This document shows, in pieces, positions 50,235 through 59,103 of a stretch of DNA of 64,000 bases. Numbering within the stretch: the first letter of the stretch is position 1; the number at the start of each line of letters is the position of its first letter. Under the pieces are notes generated by a model. The model had not been told where the DNA came from. It saw only the letters and a list, made by a program, of their open reading frames with translations, and searched no databases. Source of the stretch: CBDFJH01 sp965198095. Its GTDB lineage: Bacteria; Latescibacterota; UBA2968; GCA-2709665. The stretch is taken from the NCBI GenBank assembly GCA_965198095.1, contig OZ240239.1, positions 2,728,001 through 2,792,000 on the forward strand, read 5' to 3'. The position numbers and the translations under genes are program-made.

Positions 50235-50957
50235 TCAATCCAGGCGGAATCGATCCCCCAAATAGATTCTTCGCACTTCGGAATTTTCCGCCAACTCCCG
50301 GGGCGTGCCGGAGGTCAGGATGCTTCCTTCCGTAAGGATATAAGACCGATCGGTAATGGCGAGCGTCTCGCGAACGTTGTGATCGGTGACCAGCAGCCCG
50401 ATGTTGCGCCTCTTGAGGTCTGAGATCATCGTTTGAATGTCCTGCACGGCCTTGGGGTCGATCCCGGCGAACGGTTCATCCAAGAGCATGAATTTGGGCT
50501 CTCTGGCCAGCGCGCGCGCGATCTCGAGCCGACGTGCCTCTCCTCCCGAAAGGGCGTCGGCCCGCTGTCCGGAGAGCACTGTGAGGCCCAATTCATCCAG
50601 AAATCTTTCCGCACGATCCTCTCTTTCCTCACGGCTCAAATCCAGGGATTCGAGCACGGCCATCACGTTTTCCAGAACGCTCAATCTTCGAAACACGGAG
50701 CGCTCTTGTGCCAGATAGCCGATCCCTCGGCGTGCGCGGATGTACATGGGCAGCGTCGTAATCTCCGAGCTCCCCAGAAAAATGTGCCCTTCCTTGGGCG
50801 CAATGAGACCCACGATCGTGTGGAACGTGGTCGTCTTGCCCGCCCCATTCGGACCGAGCAACCCCACAACCTCCCCTTCACACACCTCCAAACTGACGTG
50901 ATCCACGACCCTTCTGCTTCCATACTCCTTGACAATTTGCTCAGTCCTCAGGTTCAC
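50235..50957 (-). CDS. lptB: LPS export ABC transporter ATP-binding protein LptB
   Basis: ATPase that powers lipopolysaccharide extraction from the inner membrane. The 240-aa protein has Walker A GPNGAGKTTTF, the Q-loop in YLAQERSVFRRLSVLENV, signature LSGGEARRLEIARALA, Walker B FMLLDEPFAGID and the His switch in LVTDHNVRETL. The start overlaps the end of lptA by 17 bases. The permease genes lptF/lptG are not in the window. Confidence 0.95.
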   Translation of the reverse strand: MNLRTEQIVKEYGSRRVVDHVSLEVCEGEVVGLLGPNGAGKTTTFHTIVGLIAPKEGHIFLGSSEITTLPMYIRARRGIGYLAQERSVFRRLSVLENVMAVLESLDLSREEREDRAERFLDELGLTVLSGQRADALSGGEARRLEIARALAREPKFMLLDEPFAGIDPKAVQDIQTMISDLKRRNIGLLVTDHNVRETLAITDRSYILTEGSILTSGTPRELAENSEVRRIYLGDRFRLD

Positions 50958-52251
50958 CGCTTTCCTCTTTTCGTTCGGGCGTATACAGGCCGCGCACGCC
51001 GCCCGCTCCGACCACCTTTTGAAGCTGGCCTTCGAGGAAATCCAGTTCGATTCGGTCTCCGCTCAGGACAACGGCCTCCTGTCCCTGTTCCTTCGGCACG
51101 TGCCGACAGGAGGCTTGCGCTTCTGCGACTACGCGCTCGATCTGTCTGTCTTGAAACCGGATTGACAGGTAGCCACCGGAGAGTCGGCTTTCCTCATTCC
51201 TGCCAGGGAGAAGGTGGGAAAGAGATCCCCCCCCTTTTAGCGTCAGACTGTCGATTTGATCCTCGCTGAAGGTCAAGTCCATCTCTTCTCCGCTAAGATC
51301 TGTCTTGGCCCCGTCTTCCAAGTCGAATACCCCCGTCACCCTCTCCCAGGCGAGCAGACCGGCGATCCGAACGCTGTCCAGCCTCACTTTGCACTGTCCC
51401 GCGCGAATCAACCTCCTTTCGAGACGCCCGTCTCGGCTGACTTCCGAAGCGATCTCTGCCGAACGCCGAAGTCCGATCTCTGCGATCCGTCCCGACGCGA
51501 AACGCACGACCATCGTATCGGCTCGCATGTCGACGGACGTCTCCTCTTGTATCCACTCGGCTTCGGCAGGGCCTTCGAGGTAGAGCGCGGCCTCTTCGTC
51601 CAGGTAGCGGCCCGACTTGGCACGTCCCCTCATCTCCGCCTGCTCGAAGTTCACGCCTTCGGAAAAGCGGACTCGTGTCGCTCGCCCACCGAACGCAAGT
51701 ATGCCGGCTTGGACCTCCAATCGGGTTCGCGGGTCGCTCGCCCTCCGGATTGCGGAAGCGTCACCGACAGCTCTGCCAGAATCTGCCCGGGCGTCGTAGA
51801 AGAGGTGCTCTGCCTTCAACGCCACGTCGATCTCGGGGTAGCGCAACGTCACTTGGCCGTCTGCGTTCAGCGTATGGTCCTTCAGATCATACGCGACCCT
51901 TTGAGCCGTCAACGTGCCCTGCTTGTCCTTTGCTTCGACATTCTTCCGAAAGCGCGCGATCCGGGTCTTGCGATCGTATACGAGGGTCTCGGCTTTGATG
52001 CTTCGCAGAGAATCCTTAAGAGAGATGCCTCCGATGAAATGAACTCGGTCCTGCCCTTCGCGAACCCGGACAGAATCTGCATCGATGCTCACCTCGCCGA
52101 ATGCCGCGGCGACGCCGCCGACATAGATGCGGAGCACGCCTTCGGGCTCACGGATCGTCTGGCTCCGATCTGCTCGCACGGCTTCCTCGGCGGAGAGCAT
52201 TGCGGGTGTGATCGTAAGGATCAGTGCGAGGTGCAGCCTGGGGCGCATCAT
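50941..52251 (-). CDS. lptA: LptA/OstA-like periplasmic LPS-transport protein, enlarged
   Basis: Predicted periplasmic bridge protein for lipopolysaccharide transport. The 436-aa product has a signal peptide (RPRLHLALILTITPAMLSAEEA) and repeated OstA-type beta-strand segments such as IKAETLVYDRKTRIARFRKNVEAKDKQGTLTAQRVAYDLKDHTLNADGQVTLRYPE and VVLSGDRIELDFLEGQLQKVVGAGGVRG. It is more than twice the length of E. coli LptA (about 185 aa), with extra beta-jellyroll repeats. The start is uncertain (ATG 52251 or 52248; ATG 52272 is also in frame). It sits between lptC and lptB as expected. Confidence 0.85.
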   Translation of the reverse strand: MMRPRLHLALILTITPAMLSAEEAVRADRSQTIREPEGVLRIYVGGVAAAFGEVSIDADSVRVREGQDRVHFIGGISLKDSLRSIKAETLVYDRKTRIARFRKNVEAKDKQGTLTAQRVAYDLKDHTLNADGQVTLRYPEIDVALKAEHLFYDARADSGRAVGDASAIRRASDPRTRLEVQAGILAFGGRATRVRFSEGVNFEQAEMRGRAKSGRYLDEEAALYLEGPAEAEWIQEETSVDMRADTMVVRFASGRIAEIGLRRSAEIASEVSRDGRLERRLIRAGQCKVRLDSVRIAGLLAWERVTGVFDLEDGAKTDLSGEEMDLTFSEDQIDSLTLKGGGSLSHLLPGRNEESRLSGGYLSIRFQDRQIERVVAEAQASCRHVPKEQGQEAVVLSGDRIELDFLEGQLQKVVGAGGVRGLYTPERKEESGEPED

Positions 52252-52287
52252 GTTCCGGGAAGGGGGACCCATTTCTGTTTGAATCGG

Positions 52288-52833
52288 CTAGCGGCGGAGG
52301 GTGTCGGTCCGTCCGAAACGGGTCGCCACCTGGCGCAGCGTCCATTGTTTCAGGTCTGAAGAGGCCTGAAAACCGACCCCCGTTTCAAGCCCGTCCGGAC
52401 GTCGGATGACAACCTTTCCCGGGCCTGTGATCGTCCTGTCCTCGCGACGCCAAAGGAGCGTGTCCGTCTCGAGTCGGATGCTGTCCCGGGAAATCAGCAA
52501 CACCTCTCCCACCACGACCATGTTTCCGGTGCGCTCGTCGATCTCCGCCTCACGGGCGGTGAGCCTGGAAACCGGTTCGCTTCCGACGGCGTTGTAGAAG
52601 ATGACCGAAATCCCGTCGTCCAGGGTGGTCTTTTCGGACCCGACGAATTTCTGGAAATGTGCGGCCGATATGGCGGCTCGCTTTCGGCCTTCTTCTGTCA
52701 GGACAGTGGTCCAACCCCAGGCCTCCTGATCTGGTCTCGTATCTGCCGGTGGAGGACGTTGAGGCGGCGTCTCTGGCTTGCCACATCCGAGGCCGACGAG
52801 GCTCAGAATCAGAATCGATGTCCATGAGGCCAC
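52288..52833 (-). CDS. lptC: LPS export protein LptC, lipoprotein form
   Basis: Predicted inner-membrane-linked component that hands LPS to LptA. The 181-aa product opens MASWTSILILSLVGLGCGK, a lipoprotein signal with the lipid Cys at residue 17, and continues with the LptC-like ISAAHFQKF, DGISVIFYNAVGSEPVSRLTAREAEIDERTGNMVVVGEVLLIS and DGLETGVGFQASSDLKQ. GTG 52833 is used since the signal begins there. The frame is also open through the 17-base G tract just upstream. E. coli LptC is a bitopic protein, so a lipid anchor is a variant. Confidence 0.82.
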   Translation of the reverse strand: MASWTSILILSLVGLGCGKPETPPQRPPPADTRPDQEAWGWTTVLTEEGRKRAAISAAHFQKFVGSEKTTLDDGISVIFYNAVGSEPVSRLTAREAEIDERTGNMVVVGEVLLISRDSIRLETDTLLWRREDRTITGPGKVVIRRPDGLETGVGFQASSDLKQWTLRQVATRFGRTDTLRR

Positions 52834-52848
52834 GCGGGAGCGAGCCCG

Positions 52849-52865
52849 CCCCCCCCCCCCCCCCC
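52849..52865. repeat. 17-base poly-C (poly-G on the coding strand) tract
   Basis: An uninterrupted run of 17 C on the plus strand, 8 bases after the pyrG stop and 15 bases before the lptC start on the minus strand. Such tracts slip readily in replication and are also prone to sequencing error. Confidence 0.9.
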
Positions 52866-52873
52866 GCAACCCA

Positions 52874-54670
52874 TCAGGACCCAACTCCAACCCCAATCAC
52901 TTCGTTAGAGAGGGGATTGCGCAGGCCTTTGTGTGCGTGCGAAAGGGTGGCTTCAACGAACCCGAAGAAGAGCGGGGCGGGCTGCTCGAGGTGGGACTTG
53001 AACTCTGGGTGGGCTTGTGTGGCGAGGAAAAAGGGATGATCCGGCAGCTCGATGAATTCCATCAACTTGGTTCCATCCTCACGTCTGTGAAATCCGGAAA
53101 AAACAAGCCCGTGCTCTTCGAGAAGATCCACGAATTTCGGTGAGACTTCGTAGCGGTGCCGGTGGCGTTCGATCACGGCCCGTTCGCTGTCCAGAATCAC
53201 CCCGAGTCGAAAGGTCTCCTCCGGTTTCTGCTTGAGCTGCTCGACGCCCCACGCGTCCTCTTCGAGGCGGCCGCCGCGTTCGTAGAGATCCAGCACCAGG
53301 CTGTCGCGTTTGAGGATTGCAGCATACCCGCCGAGCCGCATCGTGCCGCCGTAGCGATGCTCTTCCATCACCACACGTTGGCTACGTTGAATGTCAATCA
53401 CCGGACTCGGCGAATCGGGATCGTTTTCGGCTGAGTTGGCCTGCGGAAGCCTCGCGACGTGTCTTGCATACTCTACGACCGCCATCTGGAGGCCGTAGCA
53501 GAGCCCAAGGAAGGGAACGCCGTTCTCTCGCGCATAACGAATCGCCCGGATCACCCCTTCGGAGCCCCCCTCACCAAAAGCGCCGGGCACGATGATCCCA
53601 TCAAACTTGTCAAGCACCTCTTCCACGTCTCCCGTCTCGAGACGACGGGAATCGATCCACGAGATCTTCACGTCGGCCGACAGGGAGGCGCCCGCGTGTT
53701 CGAGGGCCTGGTTGACCGAGATGTAGGAGTCGGTCAACTCGTAATCTCCAATCTCCACGTATTTTCCGACCATGGCGATCCGAACGGTGTGAGAAGGGTT
53801 GCGTATCTCGTCGACGAGCGTCTCCCAATTCTTCCAGTTTGGCTCCTCTTTGGGTTCCAGTTTGAGTTGCTCGAGGAGCTTCCCGCCCAGCTTTTCTTTC
53901 TCGAAGTCGAGCGGCACTTCATACAAGGTATCCACGTCCGGAGAGGAGATGATTCGGTCTGAGGAGATGTTCGCCGAGATCTCTATCTTGCGCTTCCGCA
54001 CGTCATCCAGGGGCCTGATGGCCCTGCAGATCAGGAAATTGGGAAGAATGCCGTGCTCGGTGAGGAGCCGGATGGAATGCTGCGTCGGCTTTGTTTTCAT
54101 CTCCTTGATGTGGCCTGGAACCGGCAGATAGGTGACCAGGACGTAAATGATGTTGTCTTCTCCGACCTCTCGTTCCAACCCCTTCATCGCGAACAGAAAA
54201 GGCATGTTTTCGTAGTCGCCGATCGTGCCCCCAATCTCCACGAGCGCGATGTCAAAGCCCTCAGCGGCCTCCATGACGCGCCTCTGGATCTCGCTCGTGA
54301 TGTGAGGGATCGGCTCTATCGTCTTCCCCAGGTACTCTCCCCTTCTTTCCCGCTCGATAACGGCGTGATAGATCTGACCTGTCGTCAGGTTGTTTCGCTT
54401 GGGTAGTTCGATACGAAGAAAACGCTCATAGTTACCGAGGTCCTGATCGATTTCTCCCCCGTCATTCGTGACCCATACCTCTCCGTGTTCGGTGGGGCGA
54501 AGGGTCCCGGCGTCATAGTTCAGATAGGGGTCGATCTTGATGGCTGTCGCCTTGAATCCGTACTGCTGAAGGATTTTGCCCATCGACGCAGTGGAAAGCC
54601 CTTTCCCGACCCCGCTGATCACCCCGCCGGCCACGACGATGAACTTCGTTCCCGAGTAGTTCCGATCCAC
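52874..54670 (-). CDS. pyrG: CTP synthase
   Basis: Makes CTP from UTP, ATP and glutamine. The 598-aa protein has the N-terminal synthase domain (KFIVVAGGVISGVGKGLSTASMGKILQ, DPYLNYDAGTLRPTEHGEVWVTNDGGEIDQDLG) and a C-terminal glutamine amidotransferase (VPGAFGEGGSEG, FLGLCYGLQMAVVEYAR with the nucleophile Cys, and HPEFKS). It is some 50 residues longer than E. coli PyrG, mainly in the C-terminal tail. ATG 54670 is the natural start. It lies between gatC and lptC. Confidence 0.97.
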   Translation of the reverse strand: MDRNYSGTKFIVVAGGVISGVGKGLSTASMGKILQQYGFKATAIKIDPYLNYDAGTLRPTEHGEVWVTNDGGEIDQDLGNYERFLRIELPKRNNLTTGQIYHAVIERERRGEYLGKTIEPIPHITSEIQRRVMEAAEGFDIALVEIGGTIGDYENMPFLFAMKGLEREVGEDNIIYVLVTYLPVPGHIKEMKTKPTQHSIRLLTEHGILPNFLICRAIRPLDDVRKRKIEISANISSDRIISSPDVDTLYEVPLDFEKEKLGGKLLEQLKLEPKEEPNWKNWETLVDEIRNPSHTVRIAMVGKYVEIGDYELTDSYISVNQALEHAGASLSADVKISWIDSRRLETGDVEEVLDKFDGIIVPGAFGEGGSEGVIRAIRYARENGVPFLGLCYGLQMAVVEYARHVARLPQANSAENDPDSPSPVIDIQRSQRVVMEEHRYGGTMRLGGYAAILKRDSLVLDLYERGGRLEEDAWGVEQLKQKPEETFRLGVILDSERAVIERHRHRYEVSPKFVDLLEEHGLVFSGFHRREDGTKLMEFIELPDHPFFLATQAHPEFKSHLEQPAPLFFGFVEATLSHAHKGLRNPLSNEVIGVGVGS

Positions 54671-54752
54671 GAACTTCCTCCAGGTATCCTCTTGAAGCGG
54701 GTTGGCATGAAATTGGCGGCGAACCCCAAGTCAGGGTCGCCGCGTCGTCTTT

Positions 54753-55040
54753 CTACTCGATTACCTTGGGGACCTTAAAGTGCCCCATCGCCGCGCTGGG
54801 TGCGTTTGCGAGCGCCTCTTCCTGCGTGAGAGAGGGTCGCGGAAGATCTTGTCTGAAGACATTCGAAAGGGGAAGAACGTGAGCAGTAGGGGGAACATCC
54901 TTGGTGTCCAGCCTTTCGAGTATGGACACGTAGTCAAGGATTCGATTAAGGTCTTCAACCAGCTGCTGTTCCTCTTCCAGCGTGAAGCTCAGCCGGGACA
55001 GCCGACTCACCTTTCGGACGTCTTCCAGTGAAACGGGCAT
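54753..55040 (-). CDS. gatC: Asp/Glu-tRNA(Asn/Gln) amidotransferase subunit C
   Basis: Small subunit of the GatCAB amidotransferase that converts misacylated Glu-tRNA-Gln or Asp-tRNA-Asn. The 95-aa product has VSLEDVRKVSRLSRLSFTLEEEQQLVEDLNRILDYVSILERLDTKDVPPTAHVLPLSNVFRQD. ATG 55040 is preceded by GGAG; the open frame extends 25 codons upstream but without support. gatA and gatB are not visible, so the complex is encoded elsewhere. Since asnS is present, the target is more likely tRNA-Gln. Confidence 0.9.
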   Translation of the reverse strand: MPVSLEDVRKVSRLSRLSFTLEEEQQLVEDLNRILDYVSILERLDTKDVPPTAHVLPLSNVFRQDLPRPSLTQEEALANAPSAAMGHFKVPKVIE

Positions 55041-55111
55041 CGGCTCCGGATGAAAAGAAAGGGTCAATGGGGTCAGGATCAAAACTAATATGAACCAATT
55101 GTCTCGTGAAA

Positions 55112-57265
55112 TCAAGGGGGAATTCTAGCCTGCTTCAGCCTTGCAAACCCTGCGATGACCTTCTTTTTGACGCCGCTCTGAAACCTGATCGTCAGTTTGG
55201 CTGCCTCTCCCTGCCCGGTTCGAGACTCGATCTGACCCGGCCCGAAAGTTGGGTGGACAACCCAGGCGCCGACATCGTATGCGCAGGACCCGGCCTGAAC
55301 ATCCAGCGGCCTGGAAACCTCATCGGTCCGCGCCGAATCAGGCGGCGTGTCAAAGGAAGAAAGGAGGTGCCCGGGGATCTCCTTGACAAATCGGGATGCC
55401 ACGCGAGCCCTCAGTCCGCCATACCGCCTTCTTTCAAACGTGTGGGTCAGGAACAGCCGCTCCTTCGCGCGCGTGATGCCCACATAGAACAGCCGACGTT
55501 CCTCCTCGACGTCATCCAGCGCGGTCTCGTCCTCCTTGATGATCGGCAGGAGCCCTTCCTCCAACCCGCTGACGACCACAACTGGAAACTCCAGCCCTTT
55601 GGCGGAGTGCAGCGTCATCAAGGTGACCGCATCGCTCGCGTCGGACCACTGGTCAACGTCGGCCAGCAGGGCGGTCTCTCCCAAGTAGGCCTCGAGGGAG
55701 GGGTCGTCGGACCGCTCCACGAATGCTTCCACGGCGCCCAGCAACTCACGCAAGTTTTGCGTCTTGGACTCCGCTTCGACGCTGCTCAGCTCGGCCAGAG
55801 ATTCCCAGTAACCCGTACGACGCAAGGCCTGAGCCGCCAGTTGATCCGCGGGCAAAAGCTTCATCTCCTCCCGAAGGTCCTCGATCATTCTCCGGAACGA
55901 GGTCATTTTCTTGCGAATCCGGTCGGAGAGGCCGTCGATCTCCGCCACGCGGCCGAGCGCCTCATACAGCGCGATCCCCTCCCTTCCTGCAAAATGCTCG
56001 AGCCGCGCGAAAGAAACGGCTCCGATGCCCCTCCTCGGCGTGTTGATCACCCGCATCAGACTGACCCCGTCGAACGGATTCGCCGTGAGCCGCAGGTAGG
56101 CCATCGTGTCCTTCACTTCCTTTCGCTCGTAGAATCGGACCCCGCCCACGATCACGTAAGGGATCCTTTCGTGGCGCAGAGCTTCCTCCAGCGCCCTGGA
56201 CTGGGCGTTCGTTCTGTAAAGCACCGCGATCTCTTTATAGCCATAGCCTCCATTTGCCTTGAGGTCTGCCAACGTGCCCGAGATCCACTCGGCCTCCTCC
56301 GCCTCATCCAGGCAACGCCGCACTCGAATCTTTTCTCCTCCAGGCCGGTCGGTCCAGAGTTGCTTCCCCATTCTGCCCATATTGTGACCGATGACGGCGT
56401 TTCCCGCGTCGAGGATGATCTGAGTAGAACGATAGTTTTGCTCCAGCCTGATCACCTCGGCGTCGGGATAGTCCTTTTCGAACTCCAGGATGTTCCTGAT
56501 GTCCGCGCCTCGCCAGGCGTAGATGCTTTGATCGTCATCCCCGACGACACAGATATTTCTGTGCTTTTCAGACAGCAGGTTGGTCAGCAGGTATTGCGGC
56601 CGATTGGTGTCTTGGTATTCATCGATCATGCAATATCGGAATCGTTCCTGGTAGCGAGCGAGGACGTCGAGATTGTCCCGGAGCAGGGTCACCGAGGTGA
56701 TCAGCAGGTCGTCGAAGTCCACGGCATTGTGCGCGCGCAGCGTCGTCTGATATTGACGGTAGATGCGTGCGATCTGCTGTTCGTAGAAGGTGGCGGCCCG
56801 TTCGGCGAACAGGTCGGGATCCACCATCCTGTTTTTTTCCTGGCTGATTCGGGCGCGTATCTGCTTGGGAGGATATTGTTTGTCGGAAAGCTCCTGATCT
56901 CGAATGACGTTTCGAAGCAGCGCCAACTGATCGTCAGCATCGTAAATGGCAAAATTGGGTTTGAAACCGGAAAGCGGCGCTTCCATTCGAAGCATCCGCG
57001 CACAAATGGAGTGAAAGGTCCCGATCCACATTCCGGGGCTGGATCTGTTCATCAGCGACTCGACGCGCTTCCGCATCTCATCCGCCGCCTTGTTGGTAAA
57101 CGTCATGGCCAGGATCCGGGCTGGCGGGACGCCAAGCGCCCCGATGAGGTAGGCGATCCTGTGGGTGAGGACGGACGTCTTGCCGGAGCCGGCACCGGCC
57201 AATACGAGAAGCGGCCCGTCAATCGAACGGACCGCCTTTCGCTGTTGTGCGTTGAGTTCCATCAT
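55112..57265 (-). CDS. UvrD/PcrA-type 3'-5' DNA helicase
   Basis: Superfamily 1A helicase acting in nucleotide-excision and mismatch repair. The 717-aa protein has LNAQQRKAVRSIDGPLLVLAGAGSGKTSVL (Q motif and Walker A), AMTFTNKAADEM, IDEYQDTNRPQ (Walker B), VGDDDQSIYAWRGA, RLEQNYRST, TLHSAKGLEFPVV and VGITRAKERLFLTH, plus a short C-terminal Tudor-like domain (VVHPTFGPGQIESRTGQGEAAKLTIRF). That tail resembles PcrA. It lies between mltG and gatC on the same strand. Confidence 0.94.
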   Translation of the reverse strand: MMELNAQQRKAVRSIDGPLLVLAGAGSGKTSVLTHRIAYLIGALGVPPARILAMTFTNKAADEMRKRVESLMNRSSPGMWIGTFHSICARMLRMEAPLSGFKPNFAIYDADDQLALLRNVIRDQELSDKQYPPKQIRARISQEKNRMVDPDLFAERAATFYEQQIARIYRQYQTTLRAHNAVDFDDLLITSVTLLRDNLDVLARYQERFRYCMIDEYQDTNRPQYLLTNLLSEKHRNICVVGDDDQSIYAWRGADIRNILEFEKDYPDAEVIRLEQNYRSTQIILDAGNAVIGHNMGRMGKQLWTDRPGGEKIRVRRCLDEAEEAEWISGTLADLKANGGYGYKEIAVLYRTNAQSRALEEALRHERIPYVIVGGVRFYERKEVKDTMAYLRLTANPFDGVSLMRVINTPRRGIGAVSFARLEHFAGREGIALYEALGRVAEIDGLSDRIRKKMTSFRRMIEDLREEMKLLPADQLAAQALRRTGYWESLAELSSVEAESKTQNLRELLGAVEAFVERSDDPSLEAYLGETALLADVDQWSDASDAVTLMTLHSAKGLEFPVVVVSGLEEGLLPIIKEDETALDDVEEERRLFYVGITRAKERLFLTHTFERRRYGGLRARVASRFVKEIPGHLLSSFDTPPDSARTDEVSRPLDVQAGSCAYDVGAWVVHPTFGPGQIESRTGQGEAAKLTIRFQSGVKKKVIAGFARLKQARIPP

Positions 57266-57299
57266 TCGAATAGACGCGCCATTGCGCCCGTCTCTGCGG

Positions 57300-58355
57300 T
57301 CATCGCGCCGCCGATCTCTTCCACGTCCGGCTCCTCGCCGAGCGGGTCCGGCGTTTCGCGCGTTCGTGTTCCTCAGCCGTTCGGGAGAAGACGTGAAGGC
57401 CGTCGCCGCGGGCCACGAAATAGAGATGGGCCACGTCGGCCGGCCAGAGGGCCGATTTGAGCGAGGCTTCGCCCGGACTCAGGATCGGGCCCGGAGGCAG
57501 CCCCCGGTGACGGTAGGTATTGTAGGGTGAATCGACCTGATAGTCTTTGTAGAACAGGCGCCGAGGTCCATCCGGTATCGCATACTGGACCGTTGGATCC
57601 GCCTGGAGCGGCATGTCTCGTTTCAGCCGGTTGTGATAGACCGCCGAAATCAGCGGCCGTTCCCGATCGAGCTGGGCCTCCCCTTCGATGATGGAGGCCA
57701 ATGTCACGACTTCGTGAAGCGTCAAACCGAGTTCCTGGGCGCGAGAGGCCCTGTTGGTATCGAAGACCTTGAAGAAGCGCTTCACCATCATCTCGATCAC
57801 GCCCGCTTCTTCCATCTCAACCGAGAATCTGTAGGTTTCAGGAAAGAGGTAGCCTTCCAGAGACTCGGCATCCACACCGACTTTTCTGCAAAACGGCGGG
57901 TCCGAAGTCAATCGCAGCAGCTTTTCGGCATCCAGGTCGAGCGCCTGAGCCAACAGTTTGACCGCGGCCTCACGCCGCAACCCCTCCTTGACCGTGACTT
58001 CGACAAACGCGTCCCTGGAGATCTCCAGTTCCTTCAACGCCTGCCAGGTGCTCATGCCGCCGTGGAAGGCGTGCACGCCCGCCTTGAGATGCCGGCTGGT
58101 GCCTTTGGCGAAAGCGAAACCCGCGAGCAGTTTTGGGCTCCTTATGATCCGCTCGCGGTAAAGCATGTCTGAAATCTGCGAGACCCGCATCCCTTTCTCG
58201 ACCGTCAGTTCAACCGGTGCGATTCCGGTTGGACGGTTCAGGCGGTATATCCACCCCCCCATTCCGAACGCGCCCCCCGCCAGAACAACGGCGGCGATCG
58301 TGAGGCCGAGGGGAATCGTCGGGCTGCCGCGCCGTTTAGAGGCATCAAAGGTCAT
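57300..58355 (-). CDS. mltG: Endolytic murein transglycosylase MltG
   Basis: Inner-membrane lytic transglycosylase that cuts nascent glycan strands and sets their length. The 351-aa protein has one N-terminal membrane segment (IPLGLTIAAVVLAGGAFGMGGWIY), a LysM-like region, and the YceG catalytic domain with YLFPETYRFS, the Glu in ASIIEGEAQLDRERPLISAVYHNRL (usually EKE), LQADPTVQYA and NTYRHRGLPPGPI. The catalytic Glu is retained. ATG 58355 overlaps the ruvX stop. The tail after the domain is Arg-rich. Confidence 0.93.
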   Translation of the reverse strand: MTFDASKRRGSPTIPLGLTIAAVVLAGGAFGMGGWIYRLNRPTGIAPVELTVEKGMRVSQISDMLYRERIIRSPKLLAGFAFAKGTSRHLKAGVHAFHGGMSTWQALKELEISRDAFVEVTVKEGLRREAAVKLLAQALDLDAEKLLRLTSDPPFCRKVGVDAESLEGYLFPETYRFSVEMEEAGVIEMMVKRFFKVFDTNRASRAQELGLTLHEVVTLASIIEGEAQLDRERPLISAVYHNRLKRDMPLQADPTVQYAIPDGPRRLFYKDYQVDSPYNTYRHRGLPPGPILSPGEASLKSALWPADVAHLYFVARGDGLHVFSRTAEEHERAKRRTRSARSRTWKRSAAR

Positions 58356-58888
58356 TGCCCCTCTTGCTCCCCGCTGCACGCTTCCCCGCCGTTCCGGGCC
58401 TGTCTTTGAAGGTAGGTCTCCAGCAAGAGCGTGGCTGCAATTCGGTCGACCTCACCCTTTTCTCTTCGCCGCCTGCGACCCATCTCAATCAGGGAACGTC
58501 TTGCGGATACGCTCGTCAACCGCTCATCCCAACAGGTCACTTTCACACCGGTCTCGGCTCGCAGCGCCTCGGCAAAGGCCTGCGTAGCCCTGGCCATAGG
58601 CCCGATGCTGCCATCCATGTTGAGCGGCAGACCGACAACGATCTCAACGACTCCCCAGCGCAGAGCGACGTCGGTGACGGCTGTCAGGGCCTGCCGGGCC
58701 CCAGTCACTTGGACCGTTGGCATTCCCTGGGCGGTTAGACCCAATTCATCGCTCACGGCAAGACCGACGCGCCGGCGGCCGAAATCAACAGCGAGGATTC
58801 TTCCCAATTTGGATCGAATGGAAAAAGCGGAAGACAAGGCACAGCCCGTCGGAATTCCTCCGGCATCTGTCCCTTGCGTTCCGCTCAA
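58352..58888 (-). CDS. ruvX: Putative pre-16S rRNA nuclease / Holliday-junction resolvase-like YqgF
   Basis: RNase H-fold protein implicated in 16S rRNA 5' maturation. The 178-aa product has ILAVDFGRRRVGLAVSDELGLTAQGMPTV (first Asp), VVGLPLNMDGSIGPMA, TCWDERLTSVSARRSL and EVDRIAATLLLETYL. TTG 58888 has GAGGAA about 7 bases upstream but gives a 27-residue leader unlike the family; TTG 58807 would start at the domain. It overlaps mltG by 4 bases, the usual ruvX-mltG order. Confidence 0.9.
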   Translation of the reverse strand: MSGTQGTDAGGIPTGCALSSAFSIRSKLGRILAVDFGRRRVGLAVSDELGLTAQGMPTVQVTGARQALTAVTDVALRWGVVEIVVGLPLNMDGSIGPMARATQAFAEALRAETGVKVTCWDERLTSVSARRSLIEMGRRRRREKGEVDRIAATLLLETYLQRQARNGGEACSGEQEGQ

Positions 58889-58911
58889 AGAGTTCCTCTC
58901 TTGACAGATCT

Positions 58912-59103
58912 CTACTGGGAAAGGTTCTTCAGACGTTGTCTCTTTTCCATGACTTCCCTGTAAAGGCTCGAAACCAAGTCCCGCGCCCGGGGACTTCCGG
59001 ACTTGGCGCTCGGAAGGAGGTTATCGACGAGTTCCTCCAACTCAACGATATGGGCCTGAAGTGCGCGACGCATCTCAGTCACGGATGACCCCGTTGTGTC
59101 CAT
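58912..59103 (-). CDS. Small helical protein, unknown
   Basis: A 63-aa open frame rich in Glu, Arg and Leu (MRRALQAHIVELEELVDNLL; LVSSLYREVMEKRQRLKNL), predicted mostly helical. It lies 23 bases upstream of ruvX on the same strand and overlaps the end of the preceding small gene by 29 bases. There is no strong ribosome site. I do not recognise a family; coding status is plausible but unproven. Confidence 0.5.
   Translation of the reverse strand: MDTTGSSVTEMRRALQAHIVELEELVDNLLPSAKSGSPRARDLVSSLYREVMEKRQRLKNLSQ

Noticed and set aside
55106..57460. 784-codon open frame antisense to the UvrD/PcrA helicase gene
   Set aside because: A GC-skew shadow of a well-supported gene; its peptide has no recognisable pattern.
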